Origin: Nectonema munidae
Taxonomy: Eukaryota; Nematomorpha; Nectonematoida; Nectonematidae
Direction of reading: 5' to 3'
Assembly (NCBI GenBank): GCA_030549495.1
Contig: JAUIRK010001056.1
Span: forward strand, 707,001 to 771,000
DNA length: 64,000 bases
The notes beneath the pieces are model-generated. The model had not been told where the DNA came from. It worked only from the letters and a program-made list of their open reading frames with translations, and did not search any database. Below, in pieces: positions 12,851-42,454 of this stretch. Within the stretch, counting starts at the first letter, position 1. Each line of letters begins with the position of its first letter. Made by a program: the position numbers and the translations under genes.

Positions 12851-12940
12851 GGGGCGCATATCCTCAAAATGAATGGGGCAAATTTTTTTTTGCAATTCAA
12901 TTTCAAAAAGGTCTTCCCCCGCCCCCGGATGTGCCCCCTA
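12851..12940. mobile_element. Small G/C-ended MITE-like repeat
   Basis: The left end CAGGGGCGCATATCCTCAAA recurs at 18856 (CAGGGGCGCATATCTTCAAA). The right end, GGATGTGCCCCCTA, is a loose inverse of it. Both copies run from the left end into a poly-T stretch. A hAT-type origin is inferred from the CAGGGG terminus only. Confidence 0.4.
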
Positions 12941-12957
12941 TATATATAAAGATCCTA

Positions 12958-13505
12958 TATGGGGCGTCACAACTAGCGAGGTTTGATCGACCATTTGTTT
13001 AAAACTTATTATGGGGCTGCGAGAGATGGGTTCAGTATTAGTACAACAGGTTAATTAATTCTTAAAAAATCGTATAATTTATGAGATATTAATAGCTATT
13101 TGATTGTCAAACGTGAAACACTAGTAGTAGAAAATATTATACACACACATATTTAAATTGAGACTCACACACAAATAATTTTACATCATCAAATCTCAAT
13201 TTATTTCTTCTGATTATGTACATTGTTTACAGACAATGGAATTGAAACTCTAACAAACACACACACACACAAGTACATCAAGAAATTATTTACATCTTTA
13301 CAAATTGTGATTAATTTTCATTTCTTTAAATTAAGCATTATAAAAATTCAACGTATAAAACAGTATGATTTAAATTATATCATTTATTAAAAGGAAATAA
13401 ATCATATTGCAGGCATAAAATTAGAATTGTGGCTTTTAAAATTTTAAATGCGAAGGGGTGGCGGAGAAATTTGGTTTTTACCGCTAGGGCGGGAGCAAAC
13501 AGGTT
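12958..13505. repeat. Repeat family D, copy 1
   Basis: Blocks of this stretch reappear in the same order at 49321-53098. They include TTCTTAAAAAATCGTAT, TTTTACATCATCAAA followed by a CTC-rich piece, and a terminal GGGGTGGCGG/GGGCGGTTG-type stretch. In the second copy the blocks are split by a piggyBac nest. This copy has no visible coding region and the ends are not sharply defined. Confidence 0.5.
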
Positions 13506-14283
13506 AGGAGGGACAGGTGCATATGTATTTTTACAAAGCGTGCAGGACTCTAGCATATATTTTTTAGTGGTCATATCGCATCGAAGGGAAAAATAATCTT
13601 CCATAGTTCCAACATTACTACTGGCGGATTTAAAGGGGCGAAATCGGCGTACGCTCCCCCCCCCCCCAAATTGCATTGCCAATTGCTTGAAAATTTTTCT
13701 TGATCTAATTCTTTTCGTAGAACTCAAATATTATGAGTTATGACATACTATATTACTCGTTTTTTAGATTCAATCTTTCTATAAAGTGAGAAGCCCTAAA
13801 AAAATTTTTATGTTTCCATCGTAGTTAAGTGTGACACTTATTAATTTTATATTATCCAATTTTTTTTGTAAATTTATTATTTAAACACATCAAGTTTTAC
13901 CACATTAATTCACTTCGCAGTTCAATGAATGAGGATCGTTTTAATGCTCTCATTCTTAATTTTATTTTAAAAATTTTGATAAAGCTTAAATTTATAAGCT
14001 TGAAATTCAGGTTCTAGTTTAGTAAAATCCCCCTCCCCCCCTGATTACTACACCATCTGCTGGGAAATATATATATATTGGCAATTTATAGAATAATTTT
14101 GAATCTGAAAAATTTGAAGAAAAAAAGTTATAAATAATAAAAGAAAAATTTAAAAAGAAAATCACTTCACAAGATAAATTTCTTAAGCCGCCGCGAACAA
14201 AATTTGGACAAAAAATTGCTTTTAAAAAATATTAAAAAAAAAATAAATTTAAAGTAATTGGCAGTGTTTTTCCGATTGTTGGC

Positions 14284-14375
14284 TTTGATATCAGTTATTC
14301 TCGGGTTCGACCCGCTTGCTAATAATTTGAGACAAGCGGTGCTTTGTCGATAAAAACACTAAAAGTTCCTAAAAG
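14284..14375 (+). repeat. Decayed SINE family 1
   Basis: A B-box-like GGGTTCGACCC is followed by GAGACAAGCGGTGCTTTGTC and AAAAACAC, in the order seen in the better family-1 copies. It is strongly diverged. Confidence 0.45.
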
Positions 14376-14484
14376 TCACAAAAAGTTTTTTTCATAATAT
14401 TACTCCTTTAAAAATGGCGAATATTTTTACTCGTAGTGAAATATCAACAACCAGGACTATTATTAATTATACATTTATTAATTT

Positions 14485-16873
14485 GTGTTAAAATTTTTAC
14501 CTTTATATCAGATTATTCTTTCACACTTATTTCACATGTCTAACCCAAAACGTGCAAGTCACGATGATGCTCCAAACCGTACCTCTAGCCAATTAATAGC
14601 AAACCTCTTGAATGAGTTGATTGCAACACGCCAACAAAATCGAACAACTCTCTCATTCTTACCACCCATATACTCAACCATGCCCTAAATTACCTACATA
14701 CGCACAATTCTCCTGCATAACCACACCTAGTTTATCCAATAACCTTCAAGATAAACAAAAACCCCCTCCTCCTAAGTCCAAGTCATCCCTAAATAGCGAA
14801 CTTACTCTAAAAATATTCCCCCTTACTTCCTCTGACTCTAAAGCCGAGAAAGCTGCCTACCGAAAAAAAATAGTCAAAAACCTTGAAACTAATAAGAATA
14901 CACTTACCATCTCTAACACACGATCCTCAAATAGTGGCACCATTTACTATCAATTCTTAAAATCAGAAGAGAAAGCACTTGCACATCAAACACTTCAAAA
15001 TAACAGGATTAAATACGAAGATTTACCCATTTTCAAACTCCTCTTCCTACTCAGAAGCATACCCATAACCACACCACTTTTTTCTCCCTCTGCAACAATT
15101 GCTAAGGACCTAAAAAATATTAGCACCATTAATACAAAACGCCAAGATGGTAACACAAGAACCTTCTCTTATAGTGCTATAAATAATCAATAATCTTGAA
15201 AAAGATGATATAGTTCTTCATGTGAATATATATTATAAATATTAACATATATACACATTGTTTGCTCCACTTTATTATTTTTGTGAACTCTCTTTTTTTA
15301 TAATAAAATTCTCTCTCTCTCTTTCTATACTAGAACCCACAACCCTAACATTTTTAAACACCTACTTAGATATCCTATACTCATAGTAGACCATTAGATT
15401 ATCAATCTAACCTTAGCAAAACGATTACATCGCCAATGTCAGAAATATCTAAAACATAACCACTCAACGAATAAATGCAAAGCTGCATCACCCAATTGCG
15501 ATCACTGCGGCAATCGAGGCCACTTTATATCAGAGTGCATTTTCAAAAATGATTCCACAAAACTCTTATGCTTCAATTGCCACAATCACCATAACACCAA
15601 AATTTTTTTCACATAAACCTCCACTATTCTAGTGCCTTTTGACAAACCTATATAACATTCTAATTTCAAACTTCTTTGATGTTATATCCATTAACGAACC
15701 ATATCTAAATCTCTCTTTTAATATGCAAAATTATTACTATATCACACTTCACCTATATCCTTTTATTCTGCATTCATCTTTATAAAATAAACCGTTCATC
15801 ATACACCATTATTACGATTCTCTTCCAAAAATTTTTACTTTGTTCTTGTTCACACGAAATCTCACCCTTTTTTTTTGCAATCATTTACTCTCCTCCCTTA
15901 CATCAATTAGCCATCCCTTCTGATTTCTCCCAAATCACTAACACTTGCTATATCCACACTGCCGTCAACATATCATTTTATAATCTCAACCGATTGCAAC
16001 GTGCGATTACACATCTGGGACCACAAAGAAAATTCATGAGGACAACAAGTCATCAATTTCTTATGCTCTAACAACCTATATCTAACTGATAACTAAAAAA
16101 ACCGTATATACCAACGCTCTTGTAACAACGAACTATACACCTCTCACATTTACCTCACAATAACCACTTCAATTACTCTAAATCTAATATCTTGGTCGAT
16201 CTACGACATCCCATCATCTTCAGATCACTCCTTCATAACTTTTCAACTTCTCATAAATACTACAATTATCAAAAACTATAACAACAACATAAAAAAGAAC
16301 ACCAGTAACTGGCTCACATATCTCAACACTCTCAACAACTCACTCCCAACATTCCGATCTCTCTCCTCTCCTACATCCATCAATAAAGTGGCACTATGCC
16401 TCAATGATCATGTTACACATTCCATCTTATCCTTCACTCCCATCAACTCATTTCCTAAAAGAAGGCACGCTTATTTCTTACCATCTGAACTGAATGAGTT
16501 TACCCCTTGATTTAAATACCACTACTTCTATACCTGCCTCAAAAACAATCAAATATCTAGGACTTAACCTCCAGTCCAATCTAAAATTTTCAATACCCCT
16601 TAAAAAAATACCCAAAACTCTCAGTCACACTTTTTTCCGTTTAGGAGCTATCTCTTATAAATGGGGCCTCCGTCTCAAACACGCCAAATACATATACTCA
16701 TCCTTAATCCTTACAGTAATTCAATACGGAATTCTTTCCTGGAGCATCTCCTTAAACACCGTCTCTGTCTACTTTGCATCACCAATGCATATCGCATTAC
16801 TTGCACACAATGCCTAGAAATTCTAACAAACACCCTACCATTACAACTTCAACTCAAAAAAAACGATTATTAA
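14485..16873 (+). mobile_element. Jockey/CR1-like non-LTR retrotransposon, degenerate
   Basis: A first ORF region (from an ATG at 14536, then 14621-15193) is followed at about 15420-15620 by zinc-knuckle sequence: CDHCGNRGHFISEC and CFNCHNHH, after QCQKYLKHNHSTNKC. Such triple CCHC motifs close ORF1 in Jockey-group LINEs. Endonuclease-like pieces (IYSPPLHQLAIPSDFSQ) lie near 15890. At 16494-16817 comes the end of a reverse-transcriptase domain: TIKYLGLNLQSNLKF, then KYIYSSLILTVIQYGILSW. The element is broken by many stops and has lost most of the reverse transcriptase. No terminal repeats were found, as expected for a LINE. Confidence 0.75.
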
Positions 16874-17105
16874 GCGCTTCATCTTGACATACAACAATTA
16901 TTTCCCCACAAGTTAAGTAAATTTCCTGATTATTGACTTGAGTTGTCTAAGCAAAACATTAAATTAAACCTTTTAATTTTCTGAGTATGGTTTTCTTATT
17001 AACTCATCTTTCATATATTTCTAGCCTTAAATATATTTTAAACTATTTATTAAACTTTTATTATTTTCAATGATAATTCTTGTTTTTTATATAGATAGTT
17101 TGACT

Positions 17106-17280
17106 CAATGGTTGTTAGGGTGTACCTCTCAGCTTAACAGTTCAAGGTTAGGTGTTCGATCCCCAAGGCTCCCAACTCTAAAAACAAATTCATAAAAACT
17201 GTGATTAACCATCTTAAGCATAATGCGAGTATATAGCCGTACGGCTGAAAGCGCTTTGATATCTCAAACCAACCAACCAA
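17106..17280 (+). repeat. tRNA-derived SINE, family 2
   Basis: The head carries CAATGGTTGTTAGGGTG and a B-box GTTCGATCCCC. The body includes AAAACTGTGATTAACCATC and GCATAATGCGAG. The tail is (ACCA)n, CCAACCAACCAA. The copy at 43022-43199 is nearly identical across its whole length, so the family was active fairly recently. It lies just upstream of PP1 exon 1. Confidence 0.8.
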
Positions 17281-17496
17281 CATAGAAAGTTTGAATTTTT
17301 TTGCAATATTAATTTTTCCTTTGAGAGTTTATTCTAGAAGTTCGCCACTCATACAAGATATATCACTTTTTCTTTCATAATTACAAACGTTGTATATTAA
17401 AATTTTATTTAATCAGTTATTTTTTTCAAATTAAATGAAAATTGTTTATATTTTATAATTTTTTTTTGTAGTTTCTTTTTTGTTTTAAAATTTTTA

Positions 17497-34733
<17,237 letters not shown>

Positions 34734-35424
34734 AAAGCTTTCATACTTTATCTATCACTTACATAAACTTAGAAAATGAGACTATATTTGTTACTGTATA
34801 ATAATAATATTTTTTTCATTTAAGTTACTTTTATGCATTAAGTAAGTTTGTATAATGTATTTCCATAAATACTTAGTACTCTCCATTTTATACAGACGTA
34901 ATATCAATGTTTTAAGAAATAAAATTAATCCTTACTTTTTTATCTTTATTTTTTGTAACTCATTTTATACAATTAGCAGACTTATCTGTTTATTCAGGTT
35001 AAAATAAATAAAAAATATTCACCATCATAGTTGCTTGATTAAAGGAAAATTTGAAAGAATGAAGTTTTTTAATAGTTTACTTTTTTTTTAGATAAAAAAC
35101 CTTTGAAAACATTATTCCGTTATTATTTCAAAGGGAGCTTTCTATTATTACATAACATTATTCGACATTTACTCACGCCAAAGTTAGAGTTGATTTAAGG
35201 AAAGCACAAATTTTACTATATATAGTTACATAATTTTTTGTCAACCTTTCAATTATCATACCAATTATTTTATTACAGAATAAATATGAAGAATTAAAAA
35301 TTATGTTCAGAGATAAATTTTTTGAATTGATTTCGCACGAGAAAGTGAAAAAAAAAGTTAAAATTCATATTCCCAAAAATTTATTTTATTTAAAACAATA
35401 AAGAAAAAATCTTTTTTTTTGTAA
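34734..35424. other. PP1 3' flank with polyadenylation signal
   Basis: AATAAA at 34918-34923 lies 185 bp after the PP1 stop and is the likely polyadenylation signal. The remainder is AT-rich with nothing recognised. Confidence 0.5.
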
Positions 35425-37101
35425 CCCTCGCACTACGGACCATGGCTTTTTACTCCACTTATCTATTTATACTTAATTTTAGTAGAAATAAAGAATATGT
35501 AACCTAGTCAAAAATTACCGTGTAATTTATGTTTAACAAAATTTTTTTGGATATGATCTTCATATTTTTTTTAAAATCAAGTCATCGACAGTTTAGTCAT
35601 TATAGAAAAAAATTTATGAATAGTCATAAAAACAAAATGATGATAAATTTGAAGTAAACATAAATATAAGAATTGTAAAATGAAAAAAATATTATTTTTT
35701 TGTAACTAAAAAAACAAAAAAGTTTTTTTTGTAAAAGTGGGCAAAAAATTTATCACAATTCATATTTTCTGTTTGATCTTACTCTTCCACAAATTGTATA
35801 ATTATTATTGCTAACCCCAGGGCCGTATCAAGGGATCGTAGCGCCCCAGGGGAAAGGTTCTGAATGAAGCCCCTCACCCCTTGCTCTTTCTTTTCTCACT
35901 CATCCCCACCCCATTTTGGCTTTAAAAGTGATTTAGAAAAAAAATGCTCACATTTTTATTAAGCCACATAATTCAGATATATACTGACTGAGTCGAAGAC
36001 AGACTCCATTAGATGTTCATTTTTCGTGTTTTAGCAGCAGCAAAATTATCGATGAATTTGTCAAAATCAACACAATCCAGAACTTCTTATAAGAGCCAGA
36101 CTTTGGAGGCGGGCTTGCCCCATAGTACATAGAATACTTTTAGAAAATTATTGGAGGTGGGGGAAGGCCCTGGCTAACCCATTCACATAATTTATAAGAA
36201 GTAAGAAACCGATCCATTATTATGCCTATACCTTTGGGTAAATTTGAATCACTAACTAAGCGTTTTACTATACTTTTACCACTAAAATTGTTGCGATTTT
36301 TTAACATTAAAACGTATATTTGAGATGTTATAATATAATAACTTCTAGATTCATTACAATGGTATATTTTAATACCAAAACAACCAGGTTTCCAATGGTT
36401 GTAGATTTTAATTAGAAACCTCCCAAAGTTAACCAACTGCTCATCTATAGTAACAATATCATGAGGTGTATAATATATTGAAAATATATCATAAAAATAA
36501 TCATGCATATATATATAACTGGGGAAATCTTTTCTTTATTGTTTCTACAACATTTATCATTAAAACATAAATGTATAATATAAAAAATCTCTTGAAGTGA
36601 CTGCTTTCAAAAAAGGTTCTCCATGTTTTTCTAAAAAAAAGGTCCTTCAAATTTATTGATTGATTCTTAGAATGACCAATATGTAGTATACAAGCCCTAA
36701 CTTCAAACTTTTGATATGTGGAAAATAAATTCATATATTTTGGATTGGAACTTCTATAAAAAAAAACTTATTCGTAATTGTTTTTCATTTTTAGTTTAGT
36801 AAAGTTATATATGTGAAGAATCAGTTTCTGTCATAAATAATTAAAAAATATCAAGATTATCCTTCAATAGTTGAGCTACATTTTTACGATCAGCTGATTT
36901 TGATTGTGAAATATTTCAGATATTTCTTATTATCGGTCTTCCCGAAGTAGACTGCGTAGGTATCCAAGTAAAAACTGTGTTGTCAGGAGCAACAAAACTA
37001 TCAGAAAGGTCATAGGAATCATCTGAAGTTAAACTGTCACTACTGCAATAACTTTCTGATGAGTATGAGTAAGAATCGATAATTTCACTGATATCACTCA
37101 T
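35425..37101 (-). pseudogene. Broken piggyBac transposase (second copy of the family)
   Basis: Reading from 37101 on the minus strand, an acidic serine-rich N-terminus (DISEIIDSYSYSSES) leads to FVAPDNTVFTW and SGRPIIRNI, a start shared with the transposase at 51794. Next come pieces at 36734-36501, then 36508-36140 with TIDEQL (first catalytic Asp) and IIMDRFLTSYKLCEWV (second). The frame is interrupted by an inserted hAT MITE (35818-36172). Beyond it the sequence resumes as NNNYTICGRVRSNRKYE, matching the corresponding part of the first copy. The outer end is CCCTCGCACTACGGACC at 35425, preceded by GTAA (a decayed TTAA). The other end was not located. Several stops and frameshifts make it a pseudogene. 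Confidence 0.8.
35818..36172. mobile_element. hAT MITE inserted in the piggyBac pseudogene
   Basis: The ends CAGGGCC and GGCCCTG are inverted, with an exact 8-bp duplication GCTAACCC at 35810-35817 and 36173-36180. The piggyBac coding sequence continues on both sides, so this insertion is the younger of the two. The interior is G/C-patchy and has no ORF. Confidence 0.85.
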
Positions 37102-39077
37102 TGTCTTTTAGACGAAGGAAAAACAAATGTGAAAGATGAAATCATTTTTCATAGTTGTACAGATTGAATTGCAAAATATGAAAGGTATATTTATTTTGCT
37201 CTATCATGATTATTCGGTTACACGTGCAAAAACGAAAAACCATATAAACAGTAAATATATCACACTTCTTCGATTACTTATAAATTTTTATAGATTATAT
37301 TATATATCATTACTCGAAACGATGACTTTACAATAATCGTCATATTCATTCTTTACACATCACACACATCAATGAATGACCAACTATATGAAATAATGTG
37401 TACTCTTGCATGTAATTGCCAATAAATGCCTGGAAGATATCCATCGCTCAGTGTAATATGGGTTACTCTTGATTTTATCAACATCATGACGTTGCTCTCA
37501 TCGCACGATAAGTGTGTGGCGTAACAATGATATGGAGTTTTTTCCATTAGCCTGTTTTTCGAATGGGTATATAAATGGACTGTACTACGATTTCAATTAA
37601 TGAAACGCACCCTTTCCCTGTATTTTTTTAAAATTGACAATAAAATAAGATTTTTTTAAAAGTAATGTTGCACTATCCGTGCATCGATAAACGTCTTTCC
37701 TATGCAATTGGCTTTTTATCGATGCACGGTACTCTATATAGAGTGAAACATTACAAGATTTTCATTATTGTTTATGTCCTTCCATAGGAAGATGTGCTAA
37801 CACTAATGATTATAGCAGTTACTCTAATACTTATCTTGTCCCACTTTACTCAAAAAAATTTACCTCCCTTTTTACATAATGTAAAAATCAAGTTGCAACT
37901 TAATAAATAATCAAAGAAATTCGATAATATTCTTTATAGATGATAAAGTTAAACTCATCATTAATATGGTTCTTAAGAACAATTATTTGCCTTTCAATAT
38001 TAGTTTCAATATTAAGATGCTGGAAAAGTCTATTTAGCAGTTTAGATTAAAAAATTGATTCATAGGCAAAGAAAAACAGTACTAATACTGTCATTATAAA
38101 ATTAGTCTTTTCTTATGAATTTTTCATTGTTTGCTTTTTTTCCAATTGGTGTAACAACCTATTTTAGTGAATATTTGTTCTAATTCATTTCTTTGGTGCA
38201 GTTTTACATGAAAACCTTAATGTAGCATTTTTATGAAACTACTCCAAGAATATTCTTCTTTCAAACCATTCTAATTTCCTGTTTAAATATACCATATTAA
38301 TATTAATGTTATCCCATAACAGAAAATTAATATTAAAATACTAAATATACCATTTAATAATTATTTTATTTTCTCTCTGTTATTCTTGTAAAATTTTTTC
38401 TCTACTTTTACACTCATATGGCCCTTTTTCCATTGTACAAATAAACTTAATTCTTCATACTCTTCATTTTCATTAATTTTGAAATTAATATGGATAAGTC
38501 TACTATATAAATCGCTATATAAATTTTAGAAATATAAAGCTTTTCGAGATAGCAAGCCAAATTCTTAATCTTTGTTAGTTATTTCCATTTTATATTCCCT
38601 CAAAATTAGATGATTATTTAATCAAAGATTAAATTCTTTGAAATATTTTTTTTGTTATCTGGAAAAATATTTTATTATTATTATTCTCCTCTATTTTAGG
38701 CAAATTTTCATCAATATGTCAGTTCACTTATCTAATTATTACAGCAGACACATTTTAAAAAAAATTTCAAAGAAAATAAGCATCCAATCCAATTTACATG
38801 TGACATTAATACAATTTTTAAGCAAAAAAAAATCATATAAATTAGTTGGTTGAATCTAGTTCTACAATCTAAAATAAATACTTTATTACTTTACTATCAA
38901 ATCGTTCTTTTAAAAGTTCCCAAAGTCTACAATTTTTCAAAAGTGATTTACGAAATATTTTGCATATTCTCCTAAATTTTATATATTCTTCATGGAATTA
39001 CTTTAATATTGAATATGATTAAAGAAATAGAGTCAAACCTGCCCTAGTGACCTACTGAATTTTAAAGACTCACTGTC
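37102..39077. other. Intergenic AT-rich DNA
   Basis: Contains the 93-bp hairpin at 37662-37754. Other open frames (for example 37353-37547 minus and 38638-38853 plus) match nothing known. The missing right end of the neighbouring piggyBac would be expected here and was not seen. Confidence 0.4.
37662..37754. repeat. 93-bp hairpin element
   Basis: The inner arms are a perfect 15-bp inverted repeat: CCGTGCATCGATAAA (37677-37691) and its complement (37715-37729), with a 23-bp loop. The outer arms are GTAATGTT and AACATTAC. The right arm carries an extra 14-bp palindrome ACTCTATATAGAGT. It looks like a tiny palindromic MITE; a hairpin RNA is an alternative. Confidence 0.65.
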
Positions 39078-39079
39078 TA

Positions 39080-41248
39080 GAGGAGTTGTTCCCAATCTTT
39101 TTCCAGTGGCGACCCAATTTAAGCCTCACCAGACTTTCTGCGACCCCACACAAAGACCAAGACTATATTCATTGATTAAGGTATACATAAGAAAGCAAAA
39201 ACGAAAATATTCATTTATATACAATAGAATTAGCTCAAAATAACATAATTCAATGTTACTGATGCGAGTAATACAAGCTTTATTTTGATAATAAACAATA
39301 ATGTTCTTAATATCATGTTTGGTACTGTTTTTCTATCATCAACTTCTCAATCTGTGATGTTGTTTTGGATACAAGATAAAGTAGGTCATCTTCAGCATGG
39401 AGTTTATTTCTTAGCATTGATTTTATAAGTTGTAAAGATGAAAAGGTCACTTCACACATAAAGAAAAGGCATAAGAATTCTCAGCATACCTTCAGCCAAA
39501 TTTAGATATCGAAGTAATTGCTTGATCTAAAATTGATTCACTGCTATGGATTCAAAGTCAGTGTTTGCACAGTCAGATCTGATAAAATCAATGAATTCCT
39601 CTTGATATCTTTCAGGAACATCTTCAATTTTTGCAGCAAATCGTTTTCTAAGTAAGCTATGGGATAACTGAAGCATTTCTGGAAAATATCAACTAAACTC
39701 CCTTTTTGTCTCCAAGTGTTGGATCAGCAAACTTTGAAAACTGTTGTTGAATGGAACATCAGTCTCATTTTTTTCAACAAATGTATTTAATGTGGGAAAC
39801 GTAAAAATATCTCTTTTTTATCCTTGACAGCCAAAAATCCAGCTTCATTTGGAAGGCATTTGTTTTTCTGCAAAATCAAGCGTTGGAAGTCTTTCCCTGA
39901 AGTGAAAGATTATGGGAATTCAGAATTGTGAAGAAATCTACCAAGTATGCAGTTTTTAAGCAATCAACTCAAAAAATCTCTTCAATATTTTTCCTTTTGA
40001 CAACCACTTTACCTCACTGTGCAATAGAAGAACTTGCCGCTTGGAATCGATTTCTTGGCACAGTTTAGCGGACCAGCGATTGTTCAATGCGTTTTACCTT
40101 ATGAAGTTAACTGTTTTAACAATTGATTGCATAACATTTTTAAAATCTGTTGTCAATGTTTTTGAAGAAAATACTTGACAATGTATAATACAATGAACTC
40201 GAACAACTTATGGAGAAACATTCTTTACCATCTATTGAAACCCAGATCTACCGCCTAGCATAGACGCTGCACCATTAGTACATATGCCACCAACATTTTC
40301 CCACTTATTCCATCTTATTTCAGAAATGATCATAATTTATCATTTATCTGAATTTTAATTATTCACCAACAACTCATTTATTATTTCTTACAGATATCCG
40401 TGTCTCTTTCTTCAGCTTACTGTAGGTTTGTAAACATCAATATTTTTGGCATATATGACTTGAGATTAAAGTTGTTAATTTGCAGTTAAATTATCATTAA
40501 TATTCAGGGAATATCTATATTTTGAACGTAGTTAATAGAAAATTCAAATATCAGACAACTTTCTATTACACACAGAGACACGCACAAAAAAAAGAAATAA
40601 ATATGCACCTAAGTACAAAACCAAAACAAAATTAGTCCTTGAAATACTAACTATTAAAGCACAAGAGATAAATCAAATTTTCAAATATTACATCGCTCCA
40701 TACTTTCAACTTTCCAAATACAAATTCAGTGTTGGCTCAAACAGACTGGTAGCAGAATGACACGCAGAGATGCTAGATGCAAACTCTTAACTGACACAAA
40801 TGATCCGAGACAGGCATATATATATCCGAAGAACTATGGATACAGGTATAAATGGCTAAGAACCCGTGATCCCCACAAGGTAATGCTAGGATTAAAAAGG
40901 TCCTAAGAAAGAGGATAGACAACTGTACAATTGATTGCCCAAGTTAATCATGGCATTAAAAAGGGGAAATAGAACAGTTTGACCTAACGTATATTCTATC
41001 CTTTGTCTTTTAGTTAACAGTTTGACCTAACGTATATTCTATCCTTTGTCTTTTAGAATTAGACCTATATATACCGTCTCAGGTCAGAATGGGGCAAGGT
41101 TCAGGAAAAGCTTACTGAATCCTCTTAATCCATTGATATCAGCCAAATCCTTTATAAATCATTATCATTTATAATGTCTTGCGACCCCAAAAAAATTACT
41201 TGTCGACCCCAATTGGGTTCGCGATCACGGGGTTGGGAACCCCTGTTT
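39080..41248 (-). mobile_element. hAT transposon, minus strand, degenerate
   Basis: The right end GGGGTTGGGAACCCCTG is intact; the left end (GAGTTGTTCCCAATC) is diverged. Flanks GTCTAGAG and TTTTAGAG agree at 6 of 8 positions. Minus-strand transposase pieces are WENVGGICTNGAASMLG near 40310-40250 (catalytic-core block) and AAKIEDVPERYQEEFIDF near 39635-39580. The C-terminal block CEVTFSSLQLIKSMLRNKL lies near 39460-39400, which matches the 'CE..FS.....KS..R..L' dimerisation motif. The N-terminal BED part was not found. Many stops; non-functional. It also contains the 43-bp tandem duplication at 40973-41056. Confidence 0.75.
40973..41056. repeat. Direct tandem duplication, about 43-bp unit
   Basis: Two identical 41-bp copies beginning AACAGTTTGACCTAACG and ending CCTTTGTCTTTTAG are separated by TT (40973-41013 and 41016-41056). 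Identity shows the duplication is recent relative to its decayed hAT host. Confidence 0.9.
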
Positions 41249-41599
41249 TAGAGAGTGACCTATATTTCTTCTGTCTTATGCAATCTTCATTCAGAAAGCT
41301 GTATTGATAATTTTTAATTTTTGCTTTTTGAAGTTTTAAATAGATAAAACGAAATAACTAATGAAAACAAGAATAAACTTTAGTATAAATATTAGTAAGT
41401 TAAGTTAATTAGTTTTAATTTCAAAAAATATTTCTTTTTTTCCTATATCTTTAAAGAGATTTCGTATTTATCCAGTAACAGTTTGAAAATAGTGAAGATT
41501 ATTAGAGAAATCGATATGATAAATGTTATCTTTATTCGTCTACAACTTATTCCCATGTTTAGGGTCAGTAATCTTGATCTTAAGTTTCCATTTTTTTGT

Positions 41600-42454
41600 A
41601 TCTTTATCATCATTTTGCTTTAGACCAATTTCTCCTGTTTTTCTCTCATTCCATCTCTCCATCTTTTAAAACGTCGACGTCTTTTTCTTTTCCCCATAAC
41701 CGGATGTTCCGTTATTCTACGCACAACATCAGTTTCCTCTTTTCTCTTGACATGACCATACCAGCGAATTTTACTTCTTTCTATTACGCTTACAATATTG
41801 ATTTTGATTACTCTTATGTTTTATCACTTTTTTTCTGTTTCTTTCTTTTAATGACAATTCCAGCATCTTGCTCTTCATACTCATTTCCGTAGTTGCAATC
41901 TTTCTTTCATATTTTTCTACAATCTCCAACATTAAGCTCCATATGTCATTCCTTCAACTTAATTAGCGTGTTTTTGTAATTCATAATTGTGTAAACTACC
42001 TTCTACTTTTTCAAATTGGCGTTTATTCTTTCTTAACTACTTCTGAAGCATTATTATTTTTCAGGTTCCTTTTCTTCTAGCTATGGCTAAAAATTTTCAG
42101 CTTCTTTCTTTTTTTATCGTGTATTTTTCTTTGTTCTTTGATTTTTTATATTTCTTAAAAGCCAACTTCTTTTCTCTAAAGGCATTCTTCACCCCAATAA
42201 CATTCTTCTTTTTCCTTACTTCATTATGTTCTTCTCAAAAGATTTTGACAACACCAATCAGAGTTTGCTTTATTTTTTTCTGAATTTCCACACTTAATGT
42301 CCTCCTTATTGTATATAAAATTTTGATCGTTAATCTTCTTTTTAAATTCCGCTTTAATTTCAGAGTCTTTCAGTTTCCATTTTGTAAGTCTTTTGATTTT
42401 CATCACTTTTCGCTTCTGAGTTTTATTCTTTCATATAACTACCACTAGCATTCT
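41600..42454 (-). pseudogene. RTE-like LINE remnant B
   Basis: On the minus strand the stretch near 42406-42060 gives IKRLTKWKLKDSEIKAEF and then FREKKLAFKKYKKSKNKE. These are the linker between endonuclease and reverse transcriptase in RTE/CFDP2-like ORFs ('WKLK...', '.K.KK.A...W.....'). At about 41790-41640 the 3' tail appears: SVIERSKIRWYGHVKREEE then GKRKRRRRFKRWRDGM. The reverse transcriptase between them is deleted or unrecognisable. LINE C ends exactly where B's sequence resumes. Confidence 0.6.

Larger units (their letters stand above)
11973..14283. other. Intergenic AT-rich region with MITE remnants
   Basis: No gene recognised. It contains a pure AT tract at 12810-12842, a CA microsatellite near 13256-13271, a 12-C tract at 13656-13667 and two MITE-like pieces listed separately. 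The open frames at 12688 and 13380 (minus strand) are low-complexity and match nothing. Confidence 0.5.

Noticed and set aside
12688-13002. 104-codon open frame
   Set aside because: Low-complexity Tyr/Ile-rich translation of an AT microsatellite running into a MITE end; no family resemblance.
15420-15620. Zinc-knuckle sequence as part of an LTR-type element
   Set aside because: The same region continues into a LINE-type reverse transcriptase end and there are no long terminal repeats; a Jockey-like LINE explains it.
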